The notes below the pieces were generated by a model, which had not been told where the DNA came from, did no database searches, and saw only the letters and a program-made list of their open reading frames with translations. The position numbers and the translations under genes were made by a program. A DNA stretch of 64,000 nucleotides from Xenoacremonium recifei (taxonomy: Eukaryota > Ascomycota > Sordariomycetes > Hypocreales > Nectriaceae), in the NCBI GenBank assembly GCA_012184525.1, contig WOFQ01000003.1, positions 248,001 to 312,000 of the forward strand. Reading direction: 5' to 3'. The first letter of the stretch is position 1; the number at the start of each line of letters is the position of its first letter. Below are positions 53,478 through 64,000 of this stretch, in pieces.

Positions 53478-55589
53478 TCAGTAGCCATACATGCCGCCTG
53501 TCTCCCCGTTCGTAATGTTATATCCTCCTCCACACGCTTCAATGCTAGTACAGTTCCGATTCTTGGACGCCACCATCATGTCCATGATCCAGTTGATACC
53601 AGGAGCACGGAAAGTGTCGGGCTCCGTATAAAAGCTCTCATTAATAGTGAAGACATAATTCTGCGGCTCGGGCAAGGCATATCTCGGCCATTGGGGGGTT
53701 GAAGGGCTGAGGCTGTTGATGATAGAATTAGGGTCACCACTGTAAACGAACCCAATCCACATGGTCGTCATGATGTTGGCAAGATCAAGGAGTTTCTCAT
53801 AGTTCGGACCCCCAATAGGCGGAACATCATAGCCGCTTCCGTCTAAGTCATAAAATGTGAATGGGACTTCTGAGGCGTGTGTGGCGCCTTGGAGATCCGT
53901 GAAGCCATTCGCCACGACGTTATAATGGTAGCGGTATATAGTGGAGTTGAAAGACGCCATTGACAGAGTCGTCAGTCGCGTGGGCGCATCCATGATTATA
54001 TCATTGCCTACTGCACAAGCTCGTTTGTCTGTGACAAGGTTAGAATAGCTCTATCCAACTACGAGACGATCAATACTAACATTGAGAGCCGATGCTGGAT
54101 GTTGCAGGCGGACGTCCAGAGTAGGTAGCAGGAAGCCCAATTTCCGGAATATCAGGATAAAGGTAACCAATGGTAGAAAGACTGGTGTTATCTATTGTAA
54201 GCATTTCGTTGACCAAATACACATTCAGATCGGCTGTAGAGTTGACTCCTTTGGGACCAACTGTTGTTCCTTCGTCGAAGTTGGTGCCAATCAAGTAAGG
54301 AACCCGGGCGAACTTCCCTTCTTGCAATAGGACGCTATTGGGTTCAGGGATAAAATCGCCATCGACGGCGAACATATACTCCCGAGGGGCGTTGGATCCG
54401 AAAGGGTTCAAGGTCTGATTGGCAAAAATGTCAAAGAGTGTCTTGTTCGACACTTCTCGAAGACATTGTAAATTATCCGCAGCACCGCTGCATCCAGCAG
54501 CCTTTACAAACCCGTCGTAGGTTGGTTGCCATAGAGCAACATCTGCAGTTGGAGCGTACCAGACAGGTGCGCCGCTCTCGGAAATGGCACCAGTGAACAA
54601 GTTGCCATGTTGACCGCCGTAAGCGAGAAGTTGAAGCCCGACAGACTGTGCGCCTGTGCTTTGGCCTTGAATCGTGACTCTTGTGGGATCGCCTCCGAAA
54701 GCTTTGATGTTCTCTTGAATCCAGGCCAGGGCGAGCCGCATGTCGCGGAGACCCAGATTCGTATCCAGCGAATCCTGGATCTCCCTGCTGTACATGAACC
54801 CCCAAGGTCCCAGCCTAAGGGGTCTGACTTAGCCAATCATCGTAACATAGATAGAAGGAGGACGCACCTCGAATTTACTTCGACGGCAATTATCGGGTGA
54901 CCAATGAATGCTGACCGCTGGACAATGCCAGTCTGGTTAAAGTCGGGAAGCCAGCCTATTCCTCCATTCGAAAAGCCACCTTGGGTAAAATATACCTAAA
55001 GATAAAGTAAGTGAGATATTTGACAAACACTCGGCTTTCTCTTGGATATGCTTACAAGAACCGGAAGGTCATTCAAGGTCACGTTTGAAGGTCGTATGAT
55101 AGCGAGGTAAAGACAATTCTCGGACATCTGTTTGTTGACCGTCAGTAGGTACTACGAAGTCTTTATTTATGTTTGTAAACTCACGTTCTGCACCTGTTCG
55201 ATTGAAGTATTATTATCTGCAGTCCTATCGTTAGCCTAAACTATCCATTTTTGCTTGATCATCTGTCTTCCCAAAAGGACCGTGTTCAATTCACCTGTTG
55301 TGATGCATTGCTTAGGGTAGTCAACAACGACTCTCTCGCCTTCCCATGAGCTATTCAGGCCTTGCGGCTGCCTGAAGCGCAAATTTCCAAGCGGAGGTTG
55401 CGCATATGCCACCCCATAGAAGTTATCAGTATTCAAAACAGGGTCATTGAATCCAACATATGTCCCATTCTTTACGGTCACTGTAGGGGCGGAACTGTAA
55501 CTAGACTGAGTACTGCTCGGAAGGCCGGCAGTGCCGAGGACAAGACCCAAGCATGCTAAGTTAATGTAGAGTTCAAGAAGCAGCAACAT
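53478..55589 (-). CDS. Secreted type-B carboxylesterase/lipase
   Basis: Six exons (55295-55589, 55185-55216, 55056-55127, 54868-54995, 54081-54814, 53478-54028) give 603 aa. Introns are 52-78 nt and keep the frame. A signal peptide (LELYINLACLGLVLGTAG) opens the protein, then FYGVAYAQPPLGNLRF and MSENCLYLAIIRPSN, both family marks. The alpha/beta-hydrolase triad is visible: Ser in TIQGQSTGAQSV (about 228), Glu in GTNFDEGT and His in GATHASEVPF. Several N-x-S/T sites suit a secreted glycoprotein. The oxyanion segment reads VYFTQGGFSNGG, with Gln where most relatives have the His of HGG. The neighbouring regulator and sugar carrier suggest extracellular ester breakdown, which is inference. Confidence 0.94.
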
Positions 55590-56309
55590 GCTGACGAGCT
55601 GTATTCCGCATCAGCAAGCAGCTTCTAAACCAGCAAGACGGGTTACAAAAAAAAAACTAGTGATCAAGTTTTGGAAAGATTTAGCATGAAATATCCTCTT
55701 CTAATTGCGAGGTCAATTTTTAATATAAATGAACCGGCACGACAGCAGCTGGTTCATGTCGGTTGATACAAAACCGATTCGCCGGTTTACCGGAGTTTCT
55801 CAGCTAGATGCAATCCCACTAACGCATCGCAGCCCTACGAGTGTAAATCAGCACGCGACTTCTAAGCGATACTGGGCCATTCTGCATATGCATCCAATGG
55901 CGCAAAAGAGTGACAATCCCTGCGCGCGGGGTGTTCGTTCCGAAGCATCACCGGACGACGTTGGCGGCGATACTTTCGGCCAAAATAACAGGACTTGTGG
56001 TGGGGTTGCCTCTTGAAGCGAGAAGTCCTCGGATAGCTGGTTCCGGTTTGGTGTCGAGCCATTCAGACCTTGTCAGTACCATGTAGACGTAGTTCGACCA
56101 ATACAGACAGACTCGGAGGACCGAGATTATTTCCTAGTCTCTATATGCGGGGTGAGTTCTCCGCGAAACATCAGATCATCTACTCCTGTTACCTCCAAAT
56201 CCAACGAGACCATTAGAAGTCTTGGACCAAACATTGGTATTATTCCCTCAGTCAATAAGGTGGCTGATAACGAGTTCTAACACTATGTCTAGGTCTTGAG
56301 TTCTAAAAT
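55590..56309. other. Intergenic, AT-rich in part
   Basis: 720 bp between the esterase start and the transporter stop. An A9 run near 55648 and AT-rich sequence to about 55730. The frames at 55729-56016 and 55862-56062 overlap on opposite strands with no recognisable product. Confidence 0.45.
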
Positions 56310-57908
56310 CTATACATGCTCTTTATGGTCTGGCTGCGACATAACCTTAGCCATCGTGATATTCTCAGTGACGGTGTCTTCTCCAAAGATTACTGCCATT
56401 TCTTCAAGTGTGTGTCCCTTTGTTTCAGGATAGAAGAAATAGACAGTAAGAATAACGAAAACCAGAATGACAGCAAATACAACGTAGTACTTCCAACCAA
56501 TGGCATCCAATGCAATAGGATTGACAAAGGTGTTAAAGAAAATGGCTGCATATGTAGCTAATTGAGTTAAGGCCATGCCACGAGCACGGAGTTGATATGG
56601 CCAAATTTCGGCGGGATACGAAATGACGAGGGGTGTGCTGCAATATTTCCACGTCAGTCCTTGAGATACTCAATACCTTATGAGCAAGAAGACTTACAAT
56701 GCAATGTCGTAAAAGCCGTAGTAGATATATAAGAATGGCACAACAGCTAGTCCGACAGAACCATCGCCTGTAGTAGCGAAGCTTCCCGACAATCCGGATA
56801 TGAGTACGAAGCTGATGAACATGCCTACAGAACTCGTGAGAAACAAGAATCTGCGACCGAGGCGATCGACGCAGGCTGCAGCGAGCACAGCTAATATGAG
56901 ATTCCAAATTTGCAAGCAGCCACTGATGAGTGTTTGATCCGTAACAGAAGTTATCCCAACCGTCTTTAGCACCAGAGCGAGGTAATATGACACAACGCCA
57001 ACTCCGTTCCATTGAGCAAATATTCCCAACGTGACGGAAATAAAGGCACGGTGACGGTTTCCCTTCGTGGAGATCAAATCCAGCCATGAAGTTGAGGCAT
57101 GTGCCGCGTTGTCAGTCTCAATTGCTCGTTCAATTTCAGCCATCTCGAAGTCGACCAGCAGCGAGTGCTCATTACCTCCTGCGTGGTACTTTGTGAGAAT
57201 GCTGCGAGCGTGCTGCAGTTCTCCTTTCGATACAAGGTATCGAGGCGACTCGGGAATTAAGAAGGCTGCTGGAAAAACAATAATTGGGATGGCAAGCTGC
57301 AGCATTGACGGGATTCTCCACGACCAAGTGGTCTCAATATTTCGGGTGCCGAAAGTCGTCCAAGCAGCGATAGCCGAGCCGACATACCAGCCACTGTTAT
57401 AGAGCGCCGTCAAGAAACCTCGGTGCGTCGGATATGCGAGCTCGGTGATCAACAGCGGCGAGAGAGCTCCCCACCAAGCGGTTGGCTGCCCCAGAAAGAA
57501 GCGTCCAAGGATGAAGCCGGTCCGATTCGGTGTCAAGGCTTGCAGTAGTACACCGAGCGTGATAAAGAAATATCCGATGAATAAGCCCTTCTTTCGCCCC
57601 CAACGGTTGGCAAAGTAGGCAACTATTGGGTAGGCAAACGTGGCAGAGAGCGACTGAACGGCATTTATAAAGCCGAGCCACGCGCCGCTTGGATTGTCCA
57701 TGAAGTCAAACCATTGCGGCAAAGCCATGAGACCATTCATCATGGAACCATCATATCCACTAGCAGCCGCAAGGAGTGCCATCGAAATAGCATAATAGTT
57801 CAGCCATAAGAGGTGGCTCTTCTTGTACCACGGAATGCCATCGTCAGGGAGCACACGTGCGAGGTCTTCGCCAACGGCGGCGGACACTGACTTGGACTTG
57901 CCCAACAT
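56310..57908 (-). CDS. MFS sugar transporter (lactose-permease-like)
   Basis: Two exons (56698-57908, 56310-56637) over a 60-nt intron (GTAAGT to TGCAG) give 512 aa with about twelve helices. Sugar-porter marks are clear: SGYDGSMMNGLMALPQW, ANRWGRKKGLFIG (loop 2-3), the PESPRYL motif (IPESPRYLVSKGE), FAQWNGVGVVSYYL and VDRLGRRFL. The splice restores YGFYDIAFTPLVISYPAEIWPYQLRARG, and FYPETKGHTLEE is the PETKG end. Fungal relatives carry lactose, cellobiose, galacturonate or hexoses; the substrate is not determined. Its promoter has a TATA box and CreA-like sites. Confidence 0.94.
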
Positions 57909-58010
57909 GGTGAGAGGCCGGCTATTTCAAGATTTTGATAGAGACAAAATGAATACGGCAGAATACATTGGCTGGATAATAGAAGTTTCGCTGAAAATAA
58001 AAGAGTCAAT

Positions 58011-58200
58011 CCCCGGGATTCAGCAGCGGCTTATATACACAGAGGTCAACCGTAACGGCCCAGTTCAAGTCGGGGGTTACTCTTGTTGCGGAGAATTCCC
58101 CCATGGGGTTCAGCTGGGGATACTAACGAGCAGATTCGGGGATTCTCGGTCATTGACTTGCATAAGGCCCAATTGGGTATACTGAGTTGTAGATCCGGGG
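58011..58200. promoter_or_regulatory. Candidate CreA (carbon repression) sites
   Basis: CCGGGG on the minus strand at 58011-58016, CTGGGG at 58114-58119 and CCGGGG at 58195-58200 fit the CreA consensus SYGGRG. Clustered sites upstream of a sugar carrier suggest glucose repression. The consensus is short and common, so this is only suggestive. Confidence 0.35.
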
Positions 58201-58208
58201 AGTCTCGG
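58132..58208 (+). repeat. Imperfect 18-bp direct repeat
   Basis: AGATTCGGGGATTCTCGG (58132-58149) recurs as AGATCCGGGGAGTCTCGG (58191-58208), 59 bp apart start-to-start with two mismatches, in the transporter promoter. Confidence 0.7.
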
Positions 58209-58581
58209 CACTCACCCGAGAGCATTCGGCACGGTACCCTGTATCAACACTTGATCCAAGGGCCTTGGCCCGAAGTTTGGGCTTGATTAAAGCGCGCTTT
58301 AACCGTGTATTTCCTTGTTTGAGACAACTTACGAAGCGAGGTAGCATAATCATGACAAAGACGCCGTAGTCATAAGGCGTAACGGCCCATTTCCGCACGA
58401 TTTGCAACATAAACCTTCAAAAGTCTTACGAACGCTAACACAAGCTCCATCAGATCATATAAGAAGCGCCTACTAACGATGAATAAATTTAAATCGCTAT
58501 GGTCGTTTTCTGAAATGTTGATTGAGCAAGTTTACCAGGATGGTTTGCGGACAACTTCCAACATCTGGACCTCAAGACGCT

Positions 58582-59355
58582 CTAGTCCTTCCACCCAATC
58601 TCCAACATTTCCTGGGCAGAAGTAGGCCGGATCTCCGGAAAGAGGTCCTTGGGACATTGTGCCGAGTTCGGCTCAAAGTTCAGCTGCCCTTCATCAAACA
58701 AAATTCCAACTATAGCCAGCATACCCTGTAGAGCGGCTTTTGAGACACGGGGGTAGGCATCGACATGATTTGGAAGCTCAGTGATGTTTCCTTGACTTCC
58801 GGCATGCCCCAACAGTCGAGGAAAACTCCGTTGCATATGATGGTCTAATCCGGAGCGGGTTCAGCAAGCTCAGCCATGACGCGGACTTTTGCTGTTGCGG
58901 CCGGAATCGACACCTGGCTGGACGGTTGATCAGAATCCGAGTCTTAGCCCCGCCCAGCAGCCAATAGTACTTACCCGGAACGGTATTTAGTGCCAAAGAC
59001 GCTGGGGATGAATCTCCTTGTGGTCTTAGAGGCATCCGTAGCCTGGATGGGACTTTGTTCGGCATCAAGGGCGACGAGAGCTCCGAGGGCGCTGATAACG
59101 GTATGCACGTTGTTCTGTTCTAGTAGTGAGACAAGCCCATCGAAGTTGCTAGTCAGTAGCAAGAATCGGCGCTCCAAGCTTCTCCTCCAGTTCTTTGTTT
59201 GCCTGCGCGTTCTTAGCCGCGCCGATGCTTCAGTTCTGGGCTTGAATACATACTCGGCCAAAAACAACTGGCTTGAACTTGCCTTGGGCAAGAATAGCGT
59301 CGGCTACCGCGCCACCAACACTTCCGGTCCCTCCAGCTACAACGACGACGGACAT
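58582..59355 (-). pseudogene. NmrA-like/isoflavone-reductase-type pseudogene
   Basis: The start MSVVVVAGGTGSVGGAVADA is the NAD(P)-binding GxxGxxG of NmrA-like proteins. A normal intron (59203-59253, GTATGT to GCGCAG) leads to ELEEKLGAPILATD, then a TAG at 59149-59151. The next conserved block (SNFDGLVSLLEQNNVHTVIS) continues in another frame, which fits a small deletion at that point. Further on, PAATAKVRVMAELAEPAPD meets a TAG at 58844-58846 directly before TIICNGVFLDCWGMP. The usual C-terminal block (DLFPEIRPTSAQEMLEIGW) lies in a third frame. At least two frame changes and one stop make a working product unlikely. Such proteins are redox-sensing regulators or NADPH reductases when intact. 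Confidence 0.8.
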
Positions 59356-60383
59356 GTTTAAAATTGATCAAAATATGTAATTGACTTGTTTGCTTGAAAG
59401 GGTGGTGCTCTTGACGTGGAATAGTAGCGAGATAAAGCCGTGATTTGGTTGAAGATAGTTCCATTCCGTCAAGTCCTCCGGGCCGTATAAATGTCACATA
59501 TTGTTCCCCTTTCGAAAATGACAAGAAATTTGCATTTTCATCGCATCTCTACAATTTGTAACGAGCTCAATTCCCCAGCCTCTCACACCCAAGATGGCTA
59601 TTAGCTTGATTAGCAATGTGGCCCTGCTTTCGGCTTTAGGCCCGGCATTCCGTATCCCATGTCACGTATCCCACATCGCTCGCTTTTTGTCTCCGAGACA
59701 AGGAGAAAATCCCACATCCCACAACCATTTCGACCATTTTCAAGAACGTACATGCTCAAGGTCGCTGATTGAGTAGACGGATCAAAATTGACGCTATTCC
59801 GGCGGAATTCGAAGGCCTGTGCCTTTCGGCGCCGCAATACAATTCATCTTTCAAGTCTCCAGATATCTTTCCCGTTTCTTCATCCCCTTCGAGAATCTGG
59901 ATCGGTTGTACTGTACGCATCCTGGCTGTTCGCGTTCTTATCTCCGGAAAGAACATCTCTCAAGACGTGAGCGGGACCATGCGAATTTGAGATCATTTGC
60001 TTGCCCAACATGCCCTGCAACGTTTAATCGGAGTTCAGCTTCAGAGCCAATCAGCCTTCGTTTCCAAACAAGCTCTTGCTGATCTTGATTTAGCGATCTC
60101 TTAAGCCGTCATGTAACACTCAATCATGGTCAGGTACCGCAGTCATCAGCGGTAACCAACAATGACGAGTCTTCTGGTACCAGACAAACGTAAATTAATG
60201 TAATTCTTTGTGCGATAATAAAAGCATTCCGCCCGCTGAGTAATACTCAATATATTCTTATTCCCGAATCTATGGCTAACAGAGTAAGATACATTTCCTC
60301 CCCAAAGCAAATCCAATAGGGAAACATTCCAAAGTACCTTTCGGCCTCAAAGCCGTAATCCCGAAATCGAGAGTACAAAATGT
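59356..60383. other. Intergenic with a C2H2 finger relic
   Basis: About 1 kb between the NmrA-type pseudogene and the second amidase. Apart from the zinc-finger fragment at about 59900-60080, no gene is visible. Confidence 0.45.
59899..60082 (+). pseudogene. C2H2 zinc-finger gene fragment
   Basis: The frame reads DRLYCTHPGCSRSYLRKEHL and RRERDHANLRSFACPTCPAT before a TGA at 60080-60082. This is a C-x4-C finger whose first zinc histidine has become arginine, followed by the start of a second finger (CPTC) that breaks off. No start codon or DNA-binding partner finger is nearby. It looks like the remnant of a fungal C2H2 regulator. Boundaries are approximate. Confidence 0.5.
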
Positions 60384-62314
60384 CTAGAACATGTTACGTC
60401 CTGTCTTCACGGCTTTCGGTAGATCCAAAGCGTAAGCAGCCTCCCGCACAAGGTTCATGAGCATGAAGTCACAGCCATATGCAGCTTGGATCTCGACTGC
60501 GGCCGGGAACTTCTCTTCGACCAAGCTAACTCGACTCTGATAAGGAACTTCCCCGACGGGAACCACGAGCTCTGGGCCTGCGTTCAGAACGGAAATTAAG
60601 TTCCAGCTTAGGTGACCTTCCGTCGCCGCCGCAATACCATTTGCGGAATCCGAAGTCAGCGAGTCTCTATACCAGGGATACCCACCATTTCCGTTAAAAG
60701 GGAAAACAACGATAGCTTCGGAACAGGTCTCGTCATTGGGAGTCAGGAAATGCTTTCGCCACCAGTCTTGGAACTCTTTCCTTTGGGCTGCCCCGAGTTG
60801 TGCTTGTTCCTCGGTTGAAGCTTCCTGAGTCTTACTTCCCTTACCATCGATAGTTATGTAGGGATAACTACGGAATTTCCTGAAGTAGTCTGCCTCAAAG
60901 TCCGCTAGGAAAGTGACTGTACCCTGCACATAACTGTATGTCTGGATGGATAATTAGGACATACTCTCACTTTAGGGTATGGGAATCAGCTCGTACATTC
61001 TTGAACCCAGAATCACTATACATTGCAGCTGCAAAAGTGTTTAAAGAGTCAACGCTACGTGCAAAATGGCCTGACGTATCAAAAGGCCCAAAGACTGGCG
61101 CTGAGTTGTTTGTGCTGTTAATGGAACTCCGAATTCCAAATACGCCATTGAGAGCAGACGGGAATCGCATAGCTATGTCGACGTTAACACATCAAGGTGA
61201 GCGGACGAACTCATGGGTCTACTTACATCCACCTGTGTCTTCGCCAATTGCATTGTCAAGCCAGTCGTAGGCAATCATGGCAGAGCCGGACCCTGTTGAA
61301 GAAGCACCTGGTATCAGGTATGTGTCTGCTCGAACATTCTGATAATTTAGGTTCTGGTATTTCTTGACATGGCGGCACGCTACTTACAATTGGAAGCTGA
61401 TAGTCTACAAATTGCGACGCAGTGAAATAAGCATTGGCAAACATCGATAATGTTGTCTTGCCAACAATGACGGCGCCTTGATCAATAAGGGATTGGATGG
61501 TTCCCGATGTCTGGTTAGCTGGAGGATAGGTTCTCGCATACGACCGGCTCCCAAAGGTCGTCAACAGGCCCTTGATATCGTACTCGTCCTTGACGGCTAC
61601 ACGATAGCCAGCTAGAGGCTGTTCTGCAGTCGGCGTGTAAAATAGTCTCGATGGCACTGCTATTGATTTCGCACCGAAAGGATTTCCGCTATTTGCGGCC
61701 AACGGTATGAAAGTATTCGGGTCATCCGCAGTTGGGACTATAGGTACAATAAAGGAATTGGTGAAATCGTCGTAAAGGCGCCATGCGCGGTGAAGCCCAG
61801 AGCAACTGGCAAAGTATGGGCCTGCAGGAAGTTCTGTTCCACACTCAGACGAAGCCAAGAGAACCTTGCTGGTGCTCCAACTCTCAATCAAGGCTTGGGC
61901 ATCTTCAGCGACGGTGACAACACTGCCTGGTCCCTGTACGTAAAATGCTAAACACAATTAGGGTCAATAGAGTGACGAGTGGCTGGAAAAAGGAGTTGAC
62001 TTGCCAGAGAGAAACGCTTCTGAAAAGACATCGTCCTTGACCAACCAACCAGAGATTGTGGAGTTGAGCCATGAGGCTGTGACGACCGACGTAGGGGACG
62101 CGAGAACAGTCACCGGGAGCAGGTCCTTGACAGCGAAGTCTCCCTCGAGCTGGAATGCATTAAGCAATTGTAACCTCGGCTTACGCCCTCGTGATCATGA
62201 AAATCGTACCTCTAGCTTGTCGGGAATGTAATAGGAAATGTTTCCAAGCCTGGCGACTGACGAGGTTAATCCCAACGCCGCAAAGGCAAACAAGAAGATG
62301 TCGCAAGCCCGCAT
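60384..62314 (-). CDS. Secreted amidase-signature enzyme (second copy in the window)
   Basis: Six exons (62210-62314, 62005-62149, 61388-61947, 61227-61338, 60997-61172, 60384-60941) give 551 aa. The second intron (61948-62004) has a GC donor (GCAAGT) with a TTTAG acceptor. The fifth uses acceptor ATCCAG at 60942; it is the only choice that keeps the frame. A signal peptide ([15 protein letters not shown]) and about 150 residues of an unassigned N-terminal domain precede the amidase core. Lys is in [13 protein letters not shown] (about 203), cis-Ser in [11 protein letters not shown] (about 283) and Ser in EDTGGSMRFP (about 308). The triad is intact. Organisation differs from the amidase at 47.4 kb, so the two are not recent duplicates. 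Confidence 0.9.
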
Positions 62315-63349
62315 GATTGGTTTTTGTTATAGAATCCACTTAAGGAATCGTCTAAGGCAGCTTAGGATGTAATTGAGAAGAAGAATGAACGGCTTAAATA
62401 GACCAAGCTACGGATAGAAAGCTTTCACTCCCGGGTCCGGATCGAAAGATAAACGCTGATTCGATTGGCTTGTGTCTATGGAACCCATGCTCGGCCGAGA
62501 TAAGATGCTGCCACTGTGCAACCCAGTATCGCCAGTAGACAAGGGATTCAAATAGTGTCATTTAGCGCTGAACGCTTTGTAGAGTCCGCTGCGGATTGCA
62601 GACTTCCGCACAGATATATATGTGAATCCGAACCTGGAGAGTTCTAGCAATCAAGATGTGTTATTGTATTTGCTAAATGTTTTGACATCTAATCTTAGGG
62701 CGATAAGAGCATTGCGGAGCAAAGAGAGAGCTCTTTCTCTTCTTCTGAATGCTACTCCCGGTTTTGATCGTCAAGGCTGACAACTGCTCCAATCTTCGCT
62801 CCCTTCATTGTTTTTGACCTCCAACATATACGTCCATCCATAGCCATCAGCATACTTGGAAGGGGCAATGATGGCAAGCGTATTAGCACTAGCGACGCCA
62901 TAGCGATTCCTGTATTCGGCGGCACGTAATACTCCGGTGACTGTCCTCCAGAGCAACCAGGTCCGGTATCCTTAGGCAGAGGCCGGCTCTGACGAGTTCT
63001 CAATCCTTTACTACAGATTGAACAATCCGAGTTTTGATGCCACCGGGACGTTAGACAGCGACTGAATCTGCCGGAATATTCCCAGACGGACTGCTGATGA
63101 TTTCTACAAGCACATGGCCGGGTTCAAGGTTGAGCTTCTGGAGTAGGGGTCAAGCTCAGTCAACTTTCATAAGCGTGGCAACATTTGGTAGTTCATACCG
63201 TCGCCAGAACGTGCCAAATAAAGACAGATGTATCATCGTAGTCCTGTGCGGTAACCGAGCTAAGAGACCATCCTGTTTTCTACTTATAGAACGCATTTGA
63301 CTTCTTCCTCCCAAGGCAATCCGTAGGACAGGAAGAAACACCATCTTGT
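62315..63349. other. Intergenic, about 1 kb
   Basis: Promoter of the second amidase and 3' flank of the edge regulator. Minus-strand frames at 62752-63003 and 63156-63440 show no recognisable product. Confidence 0.45.
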
Positions 63350-64000
63350 TCACTCCGTATATATGTTGGCAAGATTTGCCAGTTCTAGAAAGGCATTTTG
63401 CATGTCGGCTTCCATAATCGGATCGTAGTAGGCAAAGCAATCCAAAGAAAACTGAGCACCGTAGTATTCATCGTGTACAGAATTGGCCTCCACTGGATCT
63501 ACCCGCGGCTGATAACTGTACGGAGCTTCTGATGAGGAGTTGCCATCATTCCTAGCTCCAGCCATCCGTGAAAGATCGACGGGCCCTGAGAAGTGAAGCG
63601 GTAACGCGCCAATAGTCCCCCATTTATTTGCCAATAGGCGAACGACAGTGATGCTTTTGTCAGCGCGCACCGGCCAGACCACCCGGAGCTGTTCAAGTAG
63701 CTTCATCCCGCCCGCAGCCAATAGGAACTTTGCCTCCGCAAGCCGGCTGAGCTGCTGGTAGCGTTCATGAGATGAACAAGACATGCGCTTAGAAGATGAT
63801 GTGCGATCACGGGATGTGCTGCGTCAAAGGAGTACATGTCGTGGTAGATGCGACAGAGACGAATGGATTCGGAAGCAGAAGCCGTGATAGAACGCAGAAC
63901 CAGGACAATACTTGTGGCGAATTCAGAGTCCCCATCGTTCTTAAGACGTGGTTCGATACGGAGGAACGGTGATATCATGATAAGGATGGCCATATGGTAC
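63350..64000 (-). pseudogene. Partial Zn2Cys6-type regulator C-terminus, frameshifted, runs off the edge
   Basis: The upstream frame (from the window edge to a TGA at 63703-63705) reads AFDAAHPVIAHHLLSACLVHLMNATSS and RRQSSYWLRAG, typical of the end of the fungal transcription factor domain. The natural continuation GMKLLEQLRVVWPVRADKSI, which ends at the stop at 63350, is in another frame. A one-base shift within about 63703-63720 (a C/G-rich CCCGCCCG run on the plus strand) explains this. The zinc cluster would lie beyond position 64000. It is either a decaying regulator or a sequencing error at the run. Confidence 0.6.

Larger units (their letters stand above)
57909..58581. promoter_or_regulatory. 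Sugar-transporter promoter region
   Basis: 673 bp upstream of the transporter start. It holds a TATA box (TTATATA, 58031-58037), three CreA-type SYGGRG matches and an 18-bp imperfect direct repeat at 58132-58149 and 58191-58208 (two mismatches). No gene. Confidence 0.5.

Noticed and set aside
61354..61387. 34-nt intron (GTAAGT to ACCAG) in the second amidase
   Set aside because: Too short for a fungal spliceosomal intron, and it breaks the frame. Using the next AG (49 nt, with a CTAAA branch) keeps the frame and the amidase signature.
62752..63440. Short minus-strand frames between the second amidase and the edge regulator
   Set aside because: No similarity to any family and no consistent splice links.

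Overview
The window is nuclear DNA from a filamentous ascomycete (Pezizomycotina, probably Sordariomycetes). The genes are interrupted by 49-86 nt GT-AG introns with CTRAC/CTAAC-like branch points. They include a fungal Brf1, a Sec11 signal peptidase, a HET-domain gene and several Zn2Cys6 regulators. There are no bacterial-type operons, and I saw no rRNA, tRNA or CRISPR array. Splice structures below were worked out by eye from frame continuity, donor/branch/acceptor motifs and family motifs.

Region 1 (about 1-20.3 kb) looks like conserved core genome. In order it holds an acidic nuclear-type protein (-), a kinesin-6-like motor (+), a four-TM membrane protein (-), SEC11 (-), a small Hmp1-like stress protein (+), a polytopic membrane protein (+), a BTB/POZ protein (+), a DUF1349 protein (-) and BRF1 (+). 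A gene-free stretch of about 3.1 kb (20.1-23.2 kb), which becomes AT-rich, separates this from the rest.

Region 2 (about 23.2-39.0 kb) is a compact accessory block that reads like an undescribed catabolic cluster. It holds a COG3618/LigI-type amidohydrolase (lactonase candidate), an allantoate-permease-like MFS carrier, a Zn2Cys6 regulator, a D-2-hydroxyacid dehydrogenase divergent from an HpcH/HpaI aldolase, a second Zn2Cys6 regulator, an SV2/sugar-type MFS carrier, a 2OG-Fe(II) oxygenase and a small cupin. The dehydrogenase/aldolase promoter holds a perfect 16-bp palindrome with inverted CGG triplets, the kind of site Zn2Cys6 dimers bind. An inferred route is anion uptake, lactone opening, 2-hydroxyacid oxidation and retro-aldol cleavage to pyruvate.

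Region 3 (about 39.4-64 kb) is variable accessory genome. It holds a third Zn2Cys6 regulator (start exon recovered upstream), a HET-ankyrin gene, an orphan protein, two secreted amidase-signature enzymes, a 12-cysteine secreted peptide, a fourth Zn2Cys6 regulator, a type-B carboxylesterase and a sugar transporter with CreA-like promoter sites. It also holds an NmrA-type pseudogene, a C2H2 finger relic and a frameshifted regulator running off the right edge. Secreted hydrolases, an import carrier, dedicated regulators and decayed genes together suggest a fast-evolving, niche-related segment.
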